In this document: piece by piece, positions 10,868-24,328 of the stretch
Layout of the letters: each line of letters starts with the position of its first letter
How positions within the stretch are numbered: position 1 is the first letter of the stretch
NCBI RefSeq assembly: GCF_900094795.1
Contig: NZ_FMBC01000018.1
Span: 24,999-88,998 of the forward strand
Source: Kosakonia oryziphila
GTDB lineage: Bacteria > Pseudomonadota > Gammaproteobacteria > Enterobacterales > Enterobacteriaceae
DNA: 64,000 nucleotides
Direction: 5' to 3'
The notes under the pieces: model-generated
Told to the model about the DNA's origin: nothing
What the model saw: only the letters and a program-made list of their open reading frames with translations
Database searches by the model: none
Made by a program: the position numbers and the translations under genes

Positions 10868-12208
10868 ATGAGCACATATACGTCTACCCCCGTTGTCGCA
10901 TCCATGCAGGTGATCCCGGTTGCCGGGCACGACAGCATGCTGATGAACCTGAGCGGCGCGCATGCCCCTTTCTTCACACGCAATATTGTGGTGATCAAAG
11001 ACAACGCAGGGCACACCGGCGTGGGGGAAATTCCGGGCGGCGAAAAAATCCGTAAAACGCTGGAAGATGCGATTCCGCTGGTGGTTGGTAAAACGCTGGG
11101 TGAATACAAAAACGTGCTGAACAGCGTGCGGCAGACTTTCGCCGATCGCGATGCTGGCGGCCGTGGCCTGCAAACCTTCGACCTGCGCACCACGATCCAT
11201 GTGGTGACAGGCATCGAAGCGGCGATGCTGGATCTGTTAGGCCAGCACCTTGGCGTCAACGTCGCTTCCCTGCTGGGCGAAGGCCAACAGCGTAATGAAG
11301 TGGAGATGCTGGGCTATTTGTTCTTCGTCGGCGACAGCAAAAAAACGCCGCTGCCGTACCAGAGCCAGCCGGATGACAAATGCGACTGGTATCGCGTTCG
11401 CCATGAAGAGGCAATGACGCCGGATCGCGTGGTGCGTCTGGCGGAAGCCGCTTATGAAAAATATGGTTTTAACGATTTCAAACTGAAAGGCGGCGTTCTG
11501 GCTGGAATGGAAGAGGCGGAAGCCATTTCCGCACTGGCAAAACGCTTCCCACAGGCGCGCGTCACGCTGGATCCGAATGGCGCATGGTCGCTGGATGAAG
11601 CAATCAAAATCGGTAAGCACCTGAAAGGCGTGCTGGCTTACGCGGAAGACCCATGCGGTGCCGAACAGGGCTTCTCCGGCCGTGAAGTGATGGCAGAATT
11701 CCGCCGCGCGACCGGTCTGCCGACGGCGACCAACATGATCGCCACTGACTGGCGTCAGATGGGGCATACGCTGTCTCTGCAATCGGTGGATATTCCGCTG
11801 GCGGATCCGCATTTCTGGACGATGCAGGGCTCGGTGCGCGTGGCGCAAATGTGCCACGAATTTGGCCTGACCTGGGGTTCACACTCCAACAACCACTTCG
11901 ATATTTCGCTGGCTATGTTTACTCACGTCGCTGCTGCTGCGCCTGGTAACATTACCGCTATCGACACACACTGGATCTGGCAGGAAGGCAATCAGCGGCT
12001 GACCAAACAGCCGTTCGAAATCAAAGGCGGGATGGTACAAGTTCCAACCACGCCGGGCCTGGGCGTTGAACTGGATATGGATCAGGTGATGAAGGCCAAC
12101 GCGCTGTATCAAAAACATGGTCTTGGCGCGCGTGATGACGCGATGGGAATGCAGTATCTGATCCCTGAATGGAAGTTTGATAACAAACGGCCCTGCATGG
12201 TGCGTTAA
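10868..12208 (+). CDS. gudD: Glucarate dehydratase GudD
   Basis: Dehydrates D-glucarate (and L-idarate) to 5-keto-4-deoxy-D-glucarate. The 446-residue enolase-superfamily enzyme has K207 in FKLKGG, metal ligands D235 (LDPNGAW), E260 (AEDPCG) and N289 (ATNM), and H339 in SHSNNHFD, the residues expected for GudD. I chose the ATG at 10868, preceded by AAAGGA, because it gives exactly the family start. The open frame extends about 60 codons upstream into gudX, and that extension has no homology to the family. It is followed by a hairpin and a glycerate kinase gene. Confidence 0.97.
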   Translation: MSTYTSTPVVASMQVIPVAGHDSMLMNLSGAHAPFFTRNIVVIKDNAGHTGVGEIPGGEKIRKTLEDAIPLVVGKTLGEYKNVLNSVRQTFADRDAGGRGLQTFDLRTTIHVVTGIEAAMLDLLGQHLGVNVASLLGEGQQRNEVEMLGYLFFVGDSKKTPLPYQSQPDDKCDWYRVRHEEAMTPDRVVRLAEAAYEKYGFNDFKLKGGVLAGMEEAEAISALAKRFPQARVTLDPNGAWSLDEAIKIGKHLKGVLAYAEDPCGAEQGFSGREVMAEFRRATGLPTATNMIATDWRQMGHTLSLQSVDIPLADPHFWTMQGSVRVAQMCHEFGLTWGSHSNNHFDISLAMFTHVAAAAPGNITAIDTHWIWQEGNQRLTKQPFEIKGGMVQVPTTPGLGVELDMDQVMKANALYQKHGLGARDDAMGMQYLIPEWKFDNKRPCMVR

Positions 12209-12209
12209 T

Positions 12210-12243
12210 GAAATTGCCAGTTCTTGCGAGGACTGGCAATTTC
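12210..12243 (+). terminator. Hairpin between gudD and the glycerate kinase gene
   Basis: A perfect 12-bp stem, gaaattgccagt/actggcaatttc, follows the gudD stop directly. No long T-run follows (ttccgcatcttt), so it is more likely a partial terminator or an mRNA 3' stabiliser than a full stop. Confidence 0.5.
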
Positions 12244-12296
12244 CGCATCTTTCCTGGGTGTATGCTTATTGTTGTGAATATGCATAAGGATGGCTT

Positions 12297-13436
12297 ATGA
12301 AGATTGTTATCGCTCCTGACTCTTACAAAGAAAGCTTAAGCGCTCTGGAAGTTGCGACGGCCATTGAGCGTGGTTTTCGCGAGATATTTCCCACAGCGGA
12401 GTATGTAAAAATTCCGGTTGCAGACGGTGGCGAAGGGACGGTAGAAGCCATGGTTGCTGCGACCAACGGCCGTATTGTTAAGGTAGCGGTGAAAGGCCCG
12501 CTTGGCGAACAGGCGGAAGGATTTTATGGCATTTCCGGCGATGAGCAATCGGCATTCATTGAAATGGCGGCGGCCAGCGGGCTGGAAATGGTACCGCCAG
12601 CGAAGCGCGATCCGCGGATTACCACGTCGTGGGGAACCGGCGAACTGATCCGCCATGCGCTGGATGCGGGGGTTAAACATATCATTATTGGTATTGGTGG
12701 CAGCGCCACCAATGACGGTGGAGCAGGCATGGTGCAGGCGCTGGGCGCAAAGTTGCTCGACGAGCAGAATCAGCAGATTGCACCAGGCGGCGCGGCGCTG
12801 GAATCGCTGGTGCGCATTGATCTCCGCGAGCTGGATAAACGCCTTTCCGGTTGTCGCATTGAGGTGGCCTGCGACGTGACCAATTCATTAACCGGTGAAG
12901 CGGGGGCATCGGCAGTTTTTGGCCCGCAGAAAGGTGCGACACCAGAGATGATTGCCCGGCTGGATAAGGCGCTGGCGCATTATGCCAGCATCATTGCCCG
13001 CGATCTGGATATCGATGTACTGAACCTGGCGGGCGGTGGTGCAGCTGGGGGCATGGGCGCGGCGTTATACGCCTTTTGCGGCGCGGAATTGCGCCAGGGG
13101 ATCGAGATTGTCACCGACGCGCTGGCGCTGGATAAACATGTCAGAGATGCGGATCTGGTGATCACCGGCGAAGGGCGCATCGACAGCCAGACGGTAAATG
13201 GCAAGGTGCCGGTCGGTGTAGCGAAAGTGGCCAAACGTTACAATATTCCGGTGATTGGCATTGCCGGGAGCCTGACCGCTGACGTTGGTGTGGTGTACGA
13301 TCATGGCATAGATGCAGTTTTCAGCGTGCTCTATACGATCTGTACGCTGGAAAAAGCGCTGGAAAATGCAGGAGAAAACGTCCGCATGACGGCGCGCAAT
13401 GTGGCGGCGGTGCTAAAAGCGGGACAGCAACTGTAA
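12297..13436 (+). CDS. garK: Glycerate 2-kinase (GarK/GlxK family)
   Basis: Phosphorylates D-glycerate to 2-phosphoglycerate, the last step of hexarate breakdown. The 379-residue class I glycerate kinase starts MKIVIAPDSYKESLSA and has the family stretches VADGGEGTVEAM, GIGGSATNDGG, FGPQKGA, GGGAAGGMGA and ITGEGRIDSQT. It resembles E. coli GarK and GlxK about equally by eye, so the symbol is by function. In E. coli neither kinase is next to gud genes. Here it closes the gud operon, 88 bases after gudD, so the operon supplies both the first and the last dedicated steps. Confidence 0.93.
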   Translation: MKIVIAPDSYKESLSALEVATAIERGFREIFPTAEYVKIPVADGGEGTVEAMVAATNGRIVKVAVKGPLGEQAEGFYGISGDEQSAFIEMAAASGLEMVPPAKRDPRITTSWGTGELIRHALDAGVKHIIIGIGGSATNDGGAGMVQALGAKLLDEQNQQIAPGGAALESLVRIDLRELDKRLSGCRIEVACDVTNSLTGEAGASAVFGPQKGATPEMIARLDKALAHYASIIARDLDIDVLNLAGGGAAGGMGAALYAFCGAELRQGIEIVTDALALDKHVRDADLVITGEGRIDSQTVNGKVPVGVAKVAKRYNIPVIGIAGSLTADVGVVYDHGIDAVFSVLYTICTLEKALENAGENVRMTARNVAAVLKAGQQL

Positions 13437-13571
13437 TGATTTTAGCTGGATGGCGATGGCACTTCTCCTGCCTGCAAAGCGACAAAATAACGCGCTATAG
13501 AAGGCCTGAGGCCGGGGCGGGGAGAACTGGCCGGTTCCCCCTGCACGGGAACACAGGAAAGATAATACAAA

Positions 13572-13600
13572 GCCGGATAAGGCGTAGCCGTCATCCGGCA
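13572..13600. repeat. REP-type palindrome
   Basis: gccggataaggcgtagccgtcatccggc is a classic REP (PU) stem with a GCCGGAT end. It lies between the convergent glycerate kinase gene and barA and probably protects mRNA 3' ends. Confidence 0.85.
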
Positions 13601-13628
13601 TGCAAGTCATCCATTACTCTCAATATCG

Positions 13629-16394
13629 CTACCCAATCAACCGGTGCGCTTCACGCGTAACATTATCCATCTCATCAAGCAGTTCCAGAAACTCCGGTTC
13701 CAGATCGTTGGCACTAACACCGCTACGCAGTTGATGTTCAATGAGCTGGCAGAGGTTTTTCAGCCGTGGAACGCCGCTGTAACCACAACTGCCGTGCAGT
13801 TTGTGGATCGCTTCCGACAGCCCCTGCGGCGCTTCGCCGACCAGTTGTTCCTCCACCTTATTGCGGATCTCCGGCAGAAACTCGACCAGCATATGCAGCA
13901 TCTCGCGCGCAAGGTCGGTTTTCCCCGCCGCCTGGCGTAGTGCCAGTTGCCAGTCGAGCGTGACATCGTTATCGATCGGCAGCTCCACCGGGATCCCTTC
14001 GGTTTCCGGCATATTCCGGACGCTGGTTTTCAGGCATGGCTTGTAGCGCAACAACAGGTTATGCAGCTTATCTTCTTCGATTGGCTTTGCCAGATAATCG
14101 TTCATCCCGGCGCTGAGCAGCTTCTCTTTTTGTCCGGCCATCGCATGTGCGGTTACGGCAATGACAGGGGTTTGCTGCTGATGTGGTAGCTGGCGGATCA
14201 CCTCGCAGGCGCGAATCCCGTCCATATCCGGCATCTGGATATCCATCAGAATCAGATCGAACTGCATCTGTTTGGCCCGTTCGATGGCCTGTAAACCGTT
14301 CTCGCACAGTTCAACGTGCTGCACCTGATCGTCAAGCAGAGCGCCAATCAGCTTCAGGTTCGCCGGGTTGTCATCCACCGCCATGACGCTCATCGGCAAT
14401 TTACTCTCATCCGCATGTGAGGCCTGAACCAGTTGCGTCGTGCGGCAGTACTCGGTCAGGGCGGGCAGCAGACGGGTGATAGTCAGCGGTTTAAGCAGAC
14501 AAGCCGCTGCGCCATCCTGTTTCAGCTCTTCGGCATTCACTTGTGCGTGGCACGGCAGCGCCAGCAGCAGATAGTCGGTCATGGCTGCTGCACGCGCCAG
14601 ACGATCATGCTGCATACTGAGCGGCTCGCGCACGGTTACCGGCACCGCCAATAGCAAAATATCGTAATGCCCTTGTGGGAGCGCCGAGAACGACGGGCTG
14701 TAAATTACCTCCAGCGGCGTGTTGTTCAGCACTTCCAGCGTGCTTTGCGCTGCCGCAGCATTTGGTTCGACATACGCCAGACGTTTACCGGCCAGTCTTT
14801 CCGTAGCGGGCGCTTCGGTGATGGCGTTTGGATTGAGGTCGAGATCAATATGGAACCAGAAAGTCGAACCCCGGTTCGGCTGGCTATGGAAAGAGATATC
14901 GCCGCCCATCTCATTCACCAGCCGTTGCGTGATAACCAGCCCCAGACCAGTACCGCCATGACGGCGAGAGATGCTGGCATCCGCCTGGCGAAATGCCTGG
15001 AACAGGCGCGACTGATCACGTTCCGGGATGCCGATGCCGGTATCGCGGATCTGCACCTCAATTTGCACTTTGTTATTGCTGATGGCGCGTTTTTCAACCA
15101 TCACATCGATATTGCCGTGTTCGGTAAACTTAATGGCGTTACCGACCAGATTGGTGATCACCTGTTGCAGACGCAGCGGATCGCCAATCACATTATCCGG
15201 GACATCATTTTTGATGTTCAGCGTCAGCTCAAGCCCCTTATCGTGCGCTGAGTGCGCCAGCAAAATCACCACCTCATCCAGCGTGCTACGTAAAGGGAAC
15301 GGAATGCTTTCGAGGATCAGTTTGCCCGCTTCCTGCTTGGAGAAGTCCAGCACGTCGTTAATGATCGCCAGCAGGTTATTCGCCGAGCGTTCAATAGTCA
15401 GCAGGTGATCACGCTGGGTAGGATTCAACTGAGATTTCAATGTCAAACGAGTAAAGCCAATCACGCCATTCAGTGGTGTGCGCAGTTCATGAGACATATT
15501 GGCGAGGAACTCAGATTTAATACGCGCGGCTTCCTGCGCACGCTTTTTCGCCAGGTCCAGCTCAACGTTCTGGATCTCCATCTGCTCCAGCGTTTCACGC
15601 AGATCCGATGTGGATTGATCGATATTATGTTGCATCTCTTCGTGGTAGGCCGCCAGCGACATGGCCATCGAATTGATGCCGTTTTTCAGCATATCCAGTT
15701 CGCCGAGCATAAAACCTTCAACACGGCTGTCGAGCTGCCCGCGACGGATACGGTCAACAGTATTCACCATATTACGAATTGGGCCGGTCACGTCACGCAT
15801 CAGACGCCAGCCAAAAATAAGCGCAATACCAATACAGAACAAAATCATCATACTGGAGATAAACATCTCCTTGTACTGCTGCAAGCGTACTGATTTCAGA
15901 TCCAACTCTAGTGCTACATAGCCGAGCATATTGCCAGTGATTTTATCCGCAGGCAGAGCGGCTTTTACCGGTTCAAGCTCTTCGGATAGGATCGGCGTGC
16001 GCAGCACCATCGTATCGCCGCGGCGGGTAACGCTCAGCTTGCGCGGGAAAGGCTGCCCTTCTGGCAGCTTGAGAGCGTCGCCATCAAGCTGGAAATTGGA
16101 AGAGACAAACACGTTGTTGTGCCCATCGTAAATGGTGATAGCGCGTACGATGTCAGAATGGCGGCGGTGAAGTACATTAATCAACTGGCCAATGGCTTCG
16201 CGATCCTGTAGTGCCATGCTGTATTCACCGGAAACCGCCAGCGGTTCAATAATACTGGCACCTGCGTCTTCCAGTTGACGCTGTAAATCGTTATAGCGAT
16301 GAACGACGAAAAAGATACTGAGCAGCACACCGATAAGCACGGTAGGGGCCAGGATCAGAATCATCATGCGTGCGCGCAAGCTGTAGTTGGTCAT
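13629..16394 (-). CDS. barA: Hybrid sensor histidine kinase BarA
   Basis: Tripartite membrane sensor that phosphorylates UvrY in response to short-chain carboxylates. The 921-residue protein has one membrane helix at about 10-31 and a second at about 176-197 flanking a periplasmic domain. A HAMP domain follows at about 200-255, then the H-box HELRTP with H302 and ATPase motifs DTGIGIP and [10 protein letters not shown] receiver domain has D718 in [13 protein letters not shown], and a C-terminal HPt domain has H864 in IHKLHGSCG. All phospho-relay residues are present. It is divergent from rlmD. Its known target csrB, with a UvrY box, lies 8 kb away in this window. Confidence 0.98.
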   Translation of the reverse strand: MTNYSLRARMMILILAPTVLIGVLLSIFFVVHRYNDLQRQLEDAGASIIEPLAVSGEYSMALQDREAIGQLINVLHRRHSDIVRAITIYDGHNNVFVSSNFQLDGDALKLPEGQPFPRKLSVTRRGDTMVLRTPILSEELEPVKAALPADKITGNMLGYVALELDLKSVRLQQYKEMFISSMMILFCIGIALIFGWRLMRDVTGPIRNMVNTVDRIRRGQLDSRVEGFMLGELDMLKNGINSMAMSLAAYHEEMQHNIDQSTSDLRETLEQMEIQNVELDLAKKRAQEAARIKSEFLANMSHELRTPLNGVIGFTRLTLKSQLNPTQRDHLLTIERSANNLLAIINDVLDFSKQEAGKLILESIPFPLRSTLDEVVILLAHSAHDKGLELTLNIKNDVPDNVIGDPLRLQQVITNLVGNAIKFTEHGNIDVMVEKRAISNNKVQIEVQIRDTGIGIPERDQSRLFQAFRQADASISRRHGGTGLGLVITQRLVNEMGGDISFHSQPNRGSTFWFHIDLDLNPNAITEAPATERLAGKRLAYVEPNAAAAQSTLEVLNNTPLEVIYSPSFSALPQGHYDILLLAVPVTVREPLSMQHDRLARAAAMTDYLLLALPCHAQVNAEELKQDGAAACLLKPLTITRLLPALTEYCRTTQLVQASHADESKLPMSVMAVDDNPANLKLIGALLDDQVQHVELCENGLQAIERAKQMQFDLILMDIQMPDMDGIRACEVIRQLPHQQQTPVIAVTAHAMAGQKEKLLSAGMNDYLAKPIEEDKLHNLLLRYKPCLKTSVRNMPETEGIPVELPIDNDVTLDWQLALRQAAGKTDLAREMLHMLVEFLPEIRNKVEEQLVGEAPQGLSEAIHKLHGSCGYSGVPRLKNLCQLIEHQLRSGVSANDLEPEFLELLDEMDNVTREAHRLIG

Positions 16395-16451
16395 GGAGTT
16401 CCGTTATGGGAGAATTAGGCCATTACACAGTTATTGAGAATTTTCACTGCA

Positions 16452-17753
16452 ATGGCGCAATTCTACTCTGCAAAACGACGCGTGACGACTCGCGAGCGCA
16501 TTACCGTTACGGTAACCGACCTCGATCCCTTTGGTCAGGGTGTGGCTCGCCATAATGGTAACGCATTGTTTATTCCCGGATTATTACCAACAGAAACGGC
16601 GGAAATTACCCTCAACGAGGAAAAACGTCAGTTTGCCCGTGGAGAAGTAAAACGTCGTCTGAATGACAGCCCGGAGCGTGTTAAACCAGAATGTCCGCAT
16701 TTTGGCGTTTGCGGCGGGTGCCAGCAGCAACATGCCAGCGTTGCCCTGCAACAGCGCAGTAAAAGCGCAGCGCTGGCACGGTTAATGAAGCAGGACGTGG
16801 ACGAGGTGATTGCCGCGCAGCCATGGGGATATCGCCGTCGGGCGCGTTTGAGCCTCAGTTGGCAGCCAAAAACGCAGCGTCTGGATATGGGGTTTCGCAA
16901 AGCGGGTGACAACGACATTATCAATGTGACACGTTGCCCGGTACTGGTGCCCCGTCTTGAAGCAATGCTGGCGCCGCTGCGTGAATGTCTGGCGGGGCTT
17001 GGCGCAGTGCGCCATCTGGGGCACGTCGAACTGGTGGAGGCCGACAATGGCCCTCTGATGGTTTTGCGGCACACAGCGGCATTAAGCCACTCGGATAAAG
17101 AAAAACTGGAACGTTTTTCGCATTCTCAGGGTATTGCGCTGTACCTCGCTCCGCAAAGCGAGATACTTGAACATGTTAGCGGAGAATCCCCCTGGTATAG
17201 CTCCGACGGGCTACGCTTAATGTTCAGTCCGCGGGACTTTATTCAGGTCAATGATGGCGTCAATCAGCAAATGGTGACCCATGCGCTGGAGTGGCTTGAT
17301 ATTCAGCCCGGTGACCGTGTGCTGGATCTGTTCTGTGGCATGGGAAATTTCACCCTGCCTCTGGCGCAGCGCGCGTTAAGCGTCGTTGGGGTGGAAGGTG
17401 TCGCCGAATTGGTGGTAAAAGCGCAGGAAAATGCGCAACAGAATGGCTTGCAGAATGTGACATTCTTTCATGAAAATTTGGAAGATGATGTTACTCAGCA
17501 ACCCTGGGCGAGCCAGGGATTTGATAAGGTGTTGCTCGATCCCGCGCGGGCAGGGGCTGCCGGGGTGATGCGACATATTATAAAATTGTCTCCCGGCAGA
17601 GTGGTGTACGTTTCTTGTAACCCCGCCACGCTTGCCCGTGACAGTGAAGCGCTATTAAATGTAGGTTACCAGATTCAGCGGCTGGCGATGCTGGACATGT
17701 TTCCACACACTGGCCATCTGGAATCAATGGTGCTGTTTGTGAAAAACAAATGA
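16452..17753 (+). CDS. rlmD: 23S rRNA (uracil(1939)-C5)-methyltransferase RlmD
   Basis: SAM-dependent methyltransferase of 433 residues, the same length as in E. coli. It has an N-terminal TRAM domain, then the [4Fe-4S] cysteines in [14 protein letters not shown] plus a later cysteine near TRCPVL. The catalytic domain has [26 protein letters not shown] and the nucleophile motif [13 protein letters not shown] chose the ATG at 16452 ([10 protein letters not shown]), the conserved family start. An ORF start 6 codons upstream lacks homology. It is divergent from barA and precedes relA, as in E. coli. Confidence 0.97.
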   Translation: MAQFYSAKRRVTTRERITVTVTDLDPFGQGVARHNGNALFIPGLLPTETAEITLNEEKRQFARGEVKRRLNDSPERVKPECPHFGVCGGCQQQHASVALQQRSKSAALARLMKQDVDEVIAAQPWGYRRRARLSLSWQPKTQRLDMGFRKAGDNDIINVTRCPVLVPRLEAMLAPLRECLAGLGAVRHLGHVELVEADNGPLMVLRHTAALSHSDKEKLERFSHSQGIALYLAPQSEILEHVSGESPWYSSDGLRLMFSPRDFIQVNDGVNQQMVTHALEWLDIQPGDRVLDLFCGMGNFTLPLAQRALSVVGVEGVAELVVKAQENAQQNGLQNVTFFHENLEDDVTQQPWASQGFDKVLLDPARAGAAGVMRHIIKLSPGRVVYVSCNPATLARDSEALLNVGYQIQRLAMLDMFPHTGHLESMVLFVKNK

Positions 17754-17805
17754 TTAATTTCGGCTTGCCGAATTCGGCAGGCCCGGTCCCTTAAAGGAGA
17801 GGACA

Positions 17806-20043
17806 ATGGTTGCGGTACGCAGTGCGCATTTGAACAAAGCGGGTGAATTCGATCCAGCCAAGTGGATTGCCAGTCTGGGGATCACCAATCAGCTGTCGTG
17901 TGAACGCTTAACCGAAACCTGGGAGTATTGTCTGCGACAAACGCAGGGTCATCCGGATGCCGGCGTACTGTTGTGGCGCGGCATTGAGATGGTAGAAATT
18001 CTCTCCATGCTGAGTATGGATATCGATACGCTGCGAGCGGCGCTGCTGTTTCCGCTGGCCGATGCTGAAGTGGTGAGCGAAGATGTGCTGCGTGAAAGCG
18101 TCGGCGCCTCAGTGGTCAATCTGATTCACGGTGTGCGCGACATGGCCGCCATCCGCCAGTTGAAAGCCACACATACAGATTCCGTCTCTTCTGAACAGGT
18201 CGATAACGTTCGCCGCATGCTGCTGGCGATGGTCGATGATTTCCGTTGTGTGGTTATTAAGCTGGCCGAACGTATCGCGCATCTGCGTGAAGTGAAAGAC
18301 GCGCCGGAAGACGAACGCGTATTGGCGGCGAAAGAGTGTACCAATATCTATGCGCCGCTGGCGAACCGTCTGGGTATCGGGCAACTGAAATGGGAGCTGG
18401 AGGATTACTGCTTCCGCTACCTGCATCCGGCGGAATACAAACGCATAGCCAAGCTGCTGCATGAACGCCGTATCGATCGCGAACATTATATCGACGAGTT
18501 TGTCGGTCATCTGCGCGCCGAAATGAAAACCGAAGGCGTCAAAGCCGAGGTCTACGGCCGGCCAAAACACATCTACAGTATCTGGCGGAAGATGCAGAAA
18601 AAACACCTCGCCTTTGACGAGCTGTTTGATGTGCGCGCCGTGCGTATCGTCGCCGAACGCTTGCAGGACTGTTATGCCGCGCTGGGTATTGTACATACCC
18701 ATTACCGCCATCTGCCGGATGAGTTCGACGACTACGTCGCCAACCCGAAACCTAACGGTTATCAGTCTATTCATACGGTAGTACTGGGGCCGGGGGGGAA
18801 AACCGTTGAAATCCAGATTCGTACGCGCCAGATGCATGAAGATGCCGAGCTGGGCGTCGCCGCGCACTGGAAGTACAAAGAGGGTACGGCAGTTGCCGGC
18901 AGCCCGCGTTCAGCGCATGAAGACAGGATTGCATGGCTGCGTAAGCTGATCGCCTGGCAGGAAGAGATGGCCGATTCCGGAGAACTGCTGGATGAAGTCC
19001 GCAGCCAGGTCTTCGACGATCGGGTGTATGTTTTTACACCAAAGGGCGATGTAGTCGATCTGCCTGCGGGTTCCACGCCACTGGACTTTGCCTATCACAT
19101 TCATAGTGACGTTGGGCATCGTTGCATCGGTGCGAAGATCGGCGGGCGCATCGTGCCCTTTACCTACCAGTTGCAGATGGGCGATCAGATCGAAATTATC
19201 ACCCAGAAGCAGCCGAACCCAAGCCGCGACTGGCTGAATCCAAACCTCGGCTATGTGACAACCAGCCGCGGGCGTTCGAAGATCCACGCCTGGTTCCGTA
19301 AGCAGGATCGCGACAAAAACATTCTTGCCGGGCGGCAGATCCTGGACGATGAGCTGGCGCATCTGGGGATCAGCCTGAAAGAGGCGGAAAAACATCTGCT
19401 GCCACGTTACAACTTTAACGAGCTGGAAGAGTTGCTGGCGGCGATTGGCGGCGGCGATATCCGTCTTAATCAGATGGTGAACTTCCTGCAATCGCAGTTC
19501 AATAAACCAAGCGCCGAAGAGCAGGACGCCGCTGCGCTGAAACAGTTGCAGCAGAAAACGTACACGCCGCAAAACCGCAGCAAAGATAATGGTCGTGTGG
19601 TGGTGGAAGGCGTTGGCAATCTGATGCATCACATCGCGCGCTGCTGTCAGCCGATCCCGGGCGATGAAATCGTCGGATTTATCACCCAGGGACGTGGGAT
19701 CTCGATCCACCGCGCTGACTGCGATCAACTGGAAGAGCTGCGTACCGTTGCGCCAGAGCGTATCGTGGATGCTGTCTGGGGAGAGAGCTACTCGGCGGGT
19801 TACTCGCTGGTCGTGCGCGTGACGGCGAACGACCGTAGCGGCCTGCTGCGCGATATCACCACTATCCTCGCCAATGAGAAGGTGAACGTACTGGGCGTTG
19901 CCAGCCGCAGCGACACCAAAGAACAGCTTGCCACCATCGATATGAATATCGAAATCTACAACTTGCAGGTGCTGGGCCGCGTGCTTGGCAAGCTCAATCA
20001 GGTGCCGGACGTTATCGACGCCCGTCGTCTGCACGGTGGCTGA
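17806..20043 (+). CDS. relA: GTP pyrophosphokinase RelA ((p)ppGpp synthetase I)
   Basis: Ribosome-associated synthetase that makes (p)ppGpp when uncharged tRNA enters the A site. The 745-residue protein (744 in E. coli) has, in order, a pseudo-hydrolase domain lacking the HD pair (FPLADAEVVSED), a synthetase domain with RPKHIYSIWRKM, FDVRAVRIV and EIQIRT, a TGS domain (VYVFTPKGDVVDLPAGSTP), a zinc-finger domain (ARCCQPIPGD, HRADC) and a C-terminal ACT/RRM domain (RVTANDRSGLLRDI). AAAGGAGAGG precedes the ATG. A terminator-like stem separates it from mazG, and mazEF, found between the two in E. coli, is missing. Confidence 0.98.
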   Translation: MVAVRSAHLNKAGEFDPAKWIASLGITNQLSCERLTETWEYCLRQTQGHPDAGVLLWRGIEMVEILSMLSMDIDTLRAALLFPLADAEVVSEDVLRESVGASVVNLIHGVRDMAAIRQLKATHTDSVSSEQVDNVRRMLLAMVDDFRCVVIKLAERIAHLREVKDAPEDERVLAAKECTNIYAPLANRLGIGQLKWELEDYCFRYLHPAEYKRIAKLLHERRIDREHYIDEFVGHLRAEMKTEGVKAEVYGRPKHIYSIWRKMQKKHLAFDELFDVRAVRIVAERLQDCYAALGIVHTHYRHLPDEFDDYVANPKPNGYQSIHTVVLGPGGKTVEIQIRTRQMHEDAELGVAAHWKYKEGTAVAGSPRSAHEDRIAWLRKLIAWQEEMADSGELLDEVRSQVFDDRVYVFTPKGDVVDLPAGSTPLDFAYHIHSDVGHRCIGAKIGGRIVPFTYQLQMGDQIEIITQKQPNPSRDWLNPNLGYVTTSRGRSKIHAWFRKQDRDKNILAGRQILDDELAHLGISLKEAEKHLLPRYNFNELEELLAAIGGGDIRLNQMVNFLQSQFNKPSAEEQDAAALKQLQQKTYTPQNRSKDNGRVVVEGVGNLMHHIARCCQPIPGDEIVGFITQGRGISIHRADCDQLEELRTVAPERIVDAVWGESYSAGYSLVVRVTANDRSGLLRDITTILANEKVNVLGVASRSDTKEQLATIDMNIEIYNLQVLGRVLGKLNQVPDVIDARRLHGG

Positions 20044-20057
20044 TTTTCACTTCATCC

Positions 20058-20094
20058 GATCCTCTCCCGTCAGCGGAGAGGATCCCATTTTTTA
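20058..20094 (+). terminator. relA terminator/attenuator
   Basis: A perfect 10-bp stem, gatcctctcc/ggagaggatc, has a 7-base loop and is followed by ccattttttacc. It lies in the 63-base gap between relA and mazG, so it would end or reduce read-through into mazG. Confidence 0.75.
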
Positions 20095-20106
20095 CCAGGA
20101 AGACTC

Positions 20107-20898
20107 ATGACTCAAATCGATCGTCTGCTCGGGATTATGCAACGCCTGCGCGACCCGGAAACCGGCTGCCCGTGGGACAAAGAGCAGACCTATGCCACCA
20201 TTGCGCCCTATACGCTGGAAGAGACGTACGAAGTGCTGGACGCTATCAACCGGGAAGATTTTGACGATCTACGCGGTGAGCTGGGCGATCTGCTGTTTCA
20301 GGTGGTGTTTTACGCCCGGATGGCCCAAGAAGAGGGGCGCTTTGATTTTAACGATGTCTGTGCAGCGATTAGCGACAAACTGGAACGCCGTCATCCGCAT
20401 ATTTTTGGCGACGCCCATGCTGGAAACAGCACGGAAGTGCTGGTGCGCTGGGAGCAAATCAAAACCGAAGAACGTGCTGAGAAAGCGCAACACTCGGCGT
20501 TGGACGACATTCCCCACAGCCTGCCCGCGCTGATGCGCGCGCATAAAATCCAGAAACGCTGCTCCGGGGTTGGTTTTGACTGGACGTCGCTTGGGCCGGT
20601 GCTCGATAAGGTATATGAAGAGATCGATGAAGTGATGGACGAAGCGAAACAGGCCGTAGTGGATGAGGCAAGACTGGAAGAAGAGGTTGGCGATTTACTG
20701 TTTGCTACGGTAAATCTGTCGCGCCATCTGGGGGTAAAAGCGGAAGTCGCGCTGCAAAAAGCGAATCTGAAATTTGAGCGTCGTTTCCGCGAGGTAGAGC
20801 GAATTGTCCGCGAGCGCGGGCTGGAAATGACCGGTGTGGATCTGGAAACAATGGAAAATATCTGGCAACAGGTAAAACGCCAGGAACATGATCTTTAA
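20107..20898 (+). CDS. mazG: Nucleoside triphosphate pyrophosphohydrolase MazG
   Basis: Hydrolyses all (d)NTPs to NMP and pyrophosphate; in E. coli it lowers (p)ppGpp and counters MazF. The 263-residue protein has two MazG domains. The N-terminal half has CPWDKEQT and the EETYEVLDA...GELGDLLFQVVFYA metal-binding helix pair. The C-terminal half repeats it with EEIDEVMDEA and EEEVGDLLFATVNLSRHLG. Length equals that of E. coli MazG. Without mazEF here, any role tied to MazF is lost at this locus, while the house-cleaning role stands. Confidence 0.97.
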   Translation: MTQIDRLLGIMQRLRDPETGCPWDKEQTYATIAPYTLEETYEVLDAINREDFDDLRGELGDLLFQVVFYARMAQEEGRFDFNDVCAAISDKLERRHPHIFGDAHAGNSTEVLVRWEQIKTEERAEKAQHSALDDIPHSLPALMRAHKIQKRCSGVGFDWTSLGPVLDKVYEEIDEVMDEAKQAVVDEARLEEEVGDLLFATVNLSRHLGVKAEVALQKANLKFERRFREVERIVRERGLEMTGVDLETMENIWQQVKRQEHDL

Positions 20899-24268
<3,370 letters not shown>

Positions 24269-24289
24269 TCGCTAAGCCTTGGTGAAATG

Positions 24290-24322
24290 AAAAATGCCAG
24301 TCATCTGACTGGCATTTTTTTT
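24290..24322 (+). terminator. Terminator after eno
   Basis: A 12-bp stem, aaaatgccagtc/gactggcatttt, has a 4-base loop and a run of eight T. The A-run on the other side allows it also to end the leftward SDR gene. Confidence 0.9.
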
Positions 24323-24328
24323 GGGGGA

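Noticed and set aside
18910..20034. A 374-codon frame opposite relA
   Set aside because: Antisense shadow of relA; no domain is visible and relA is intact.
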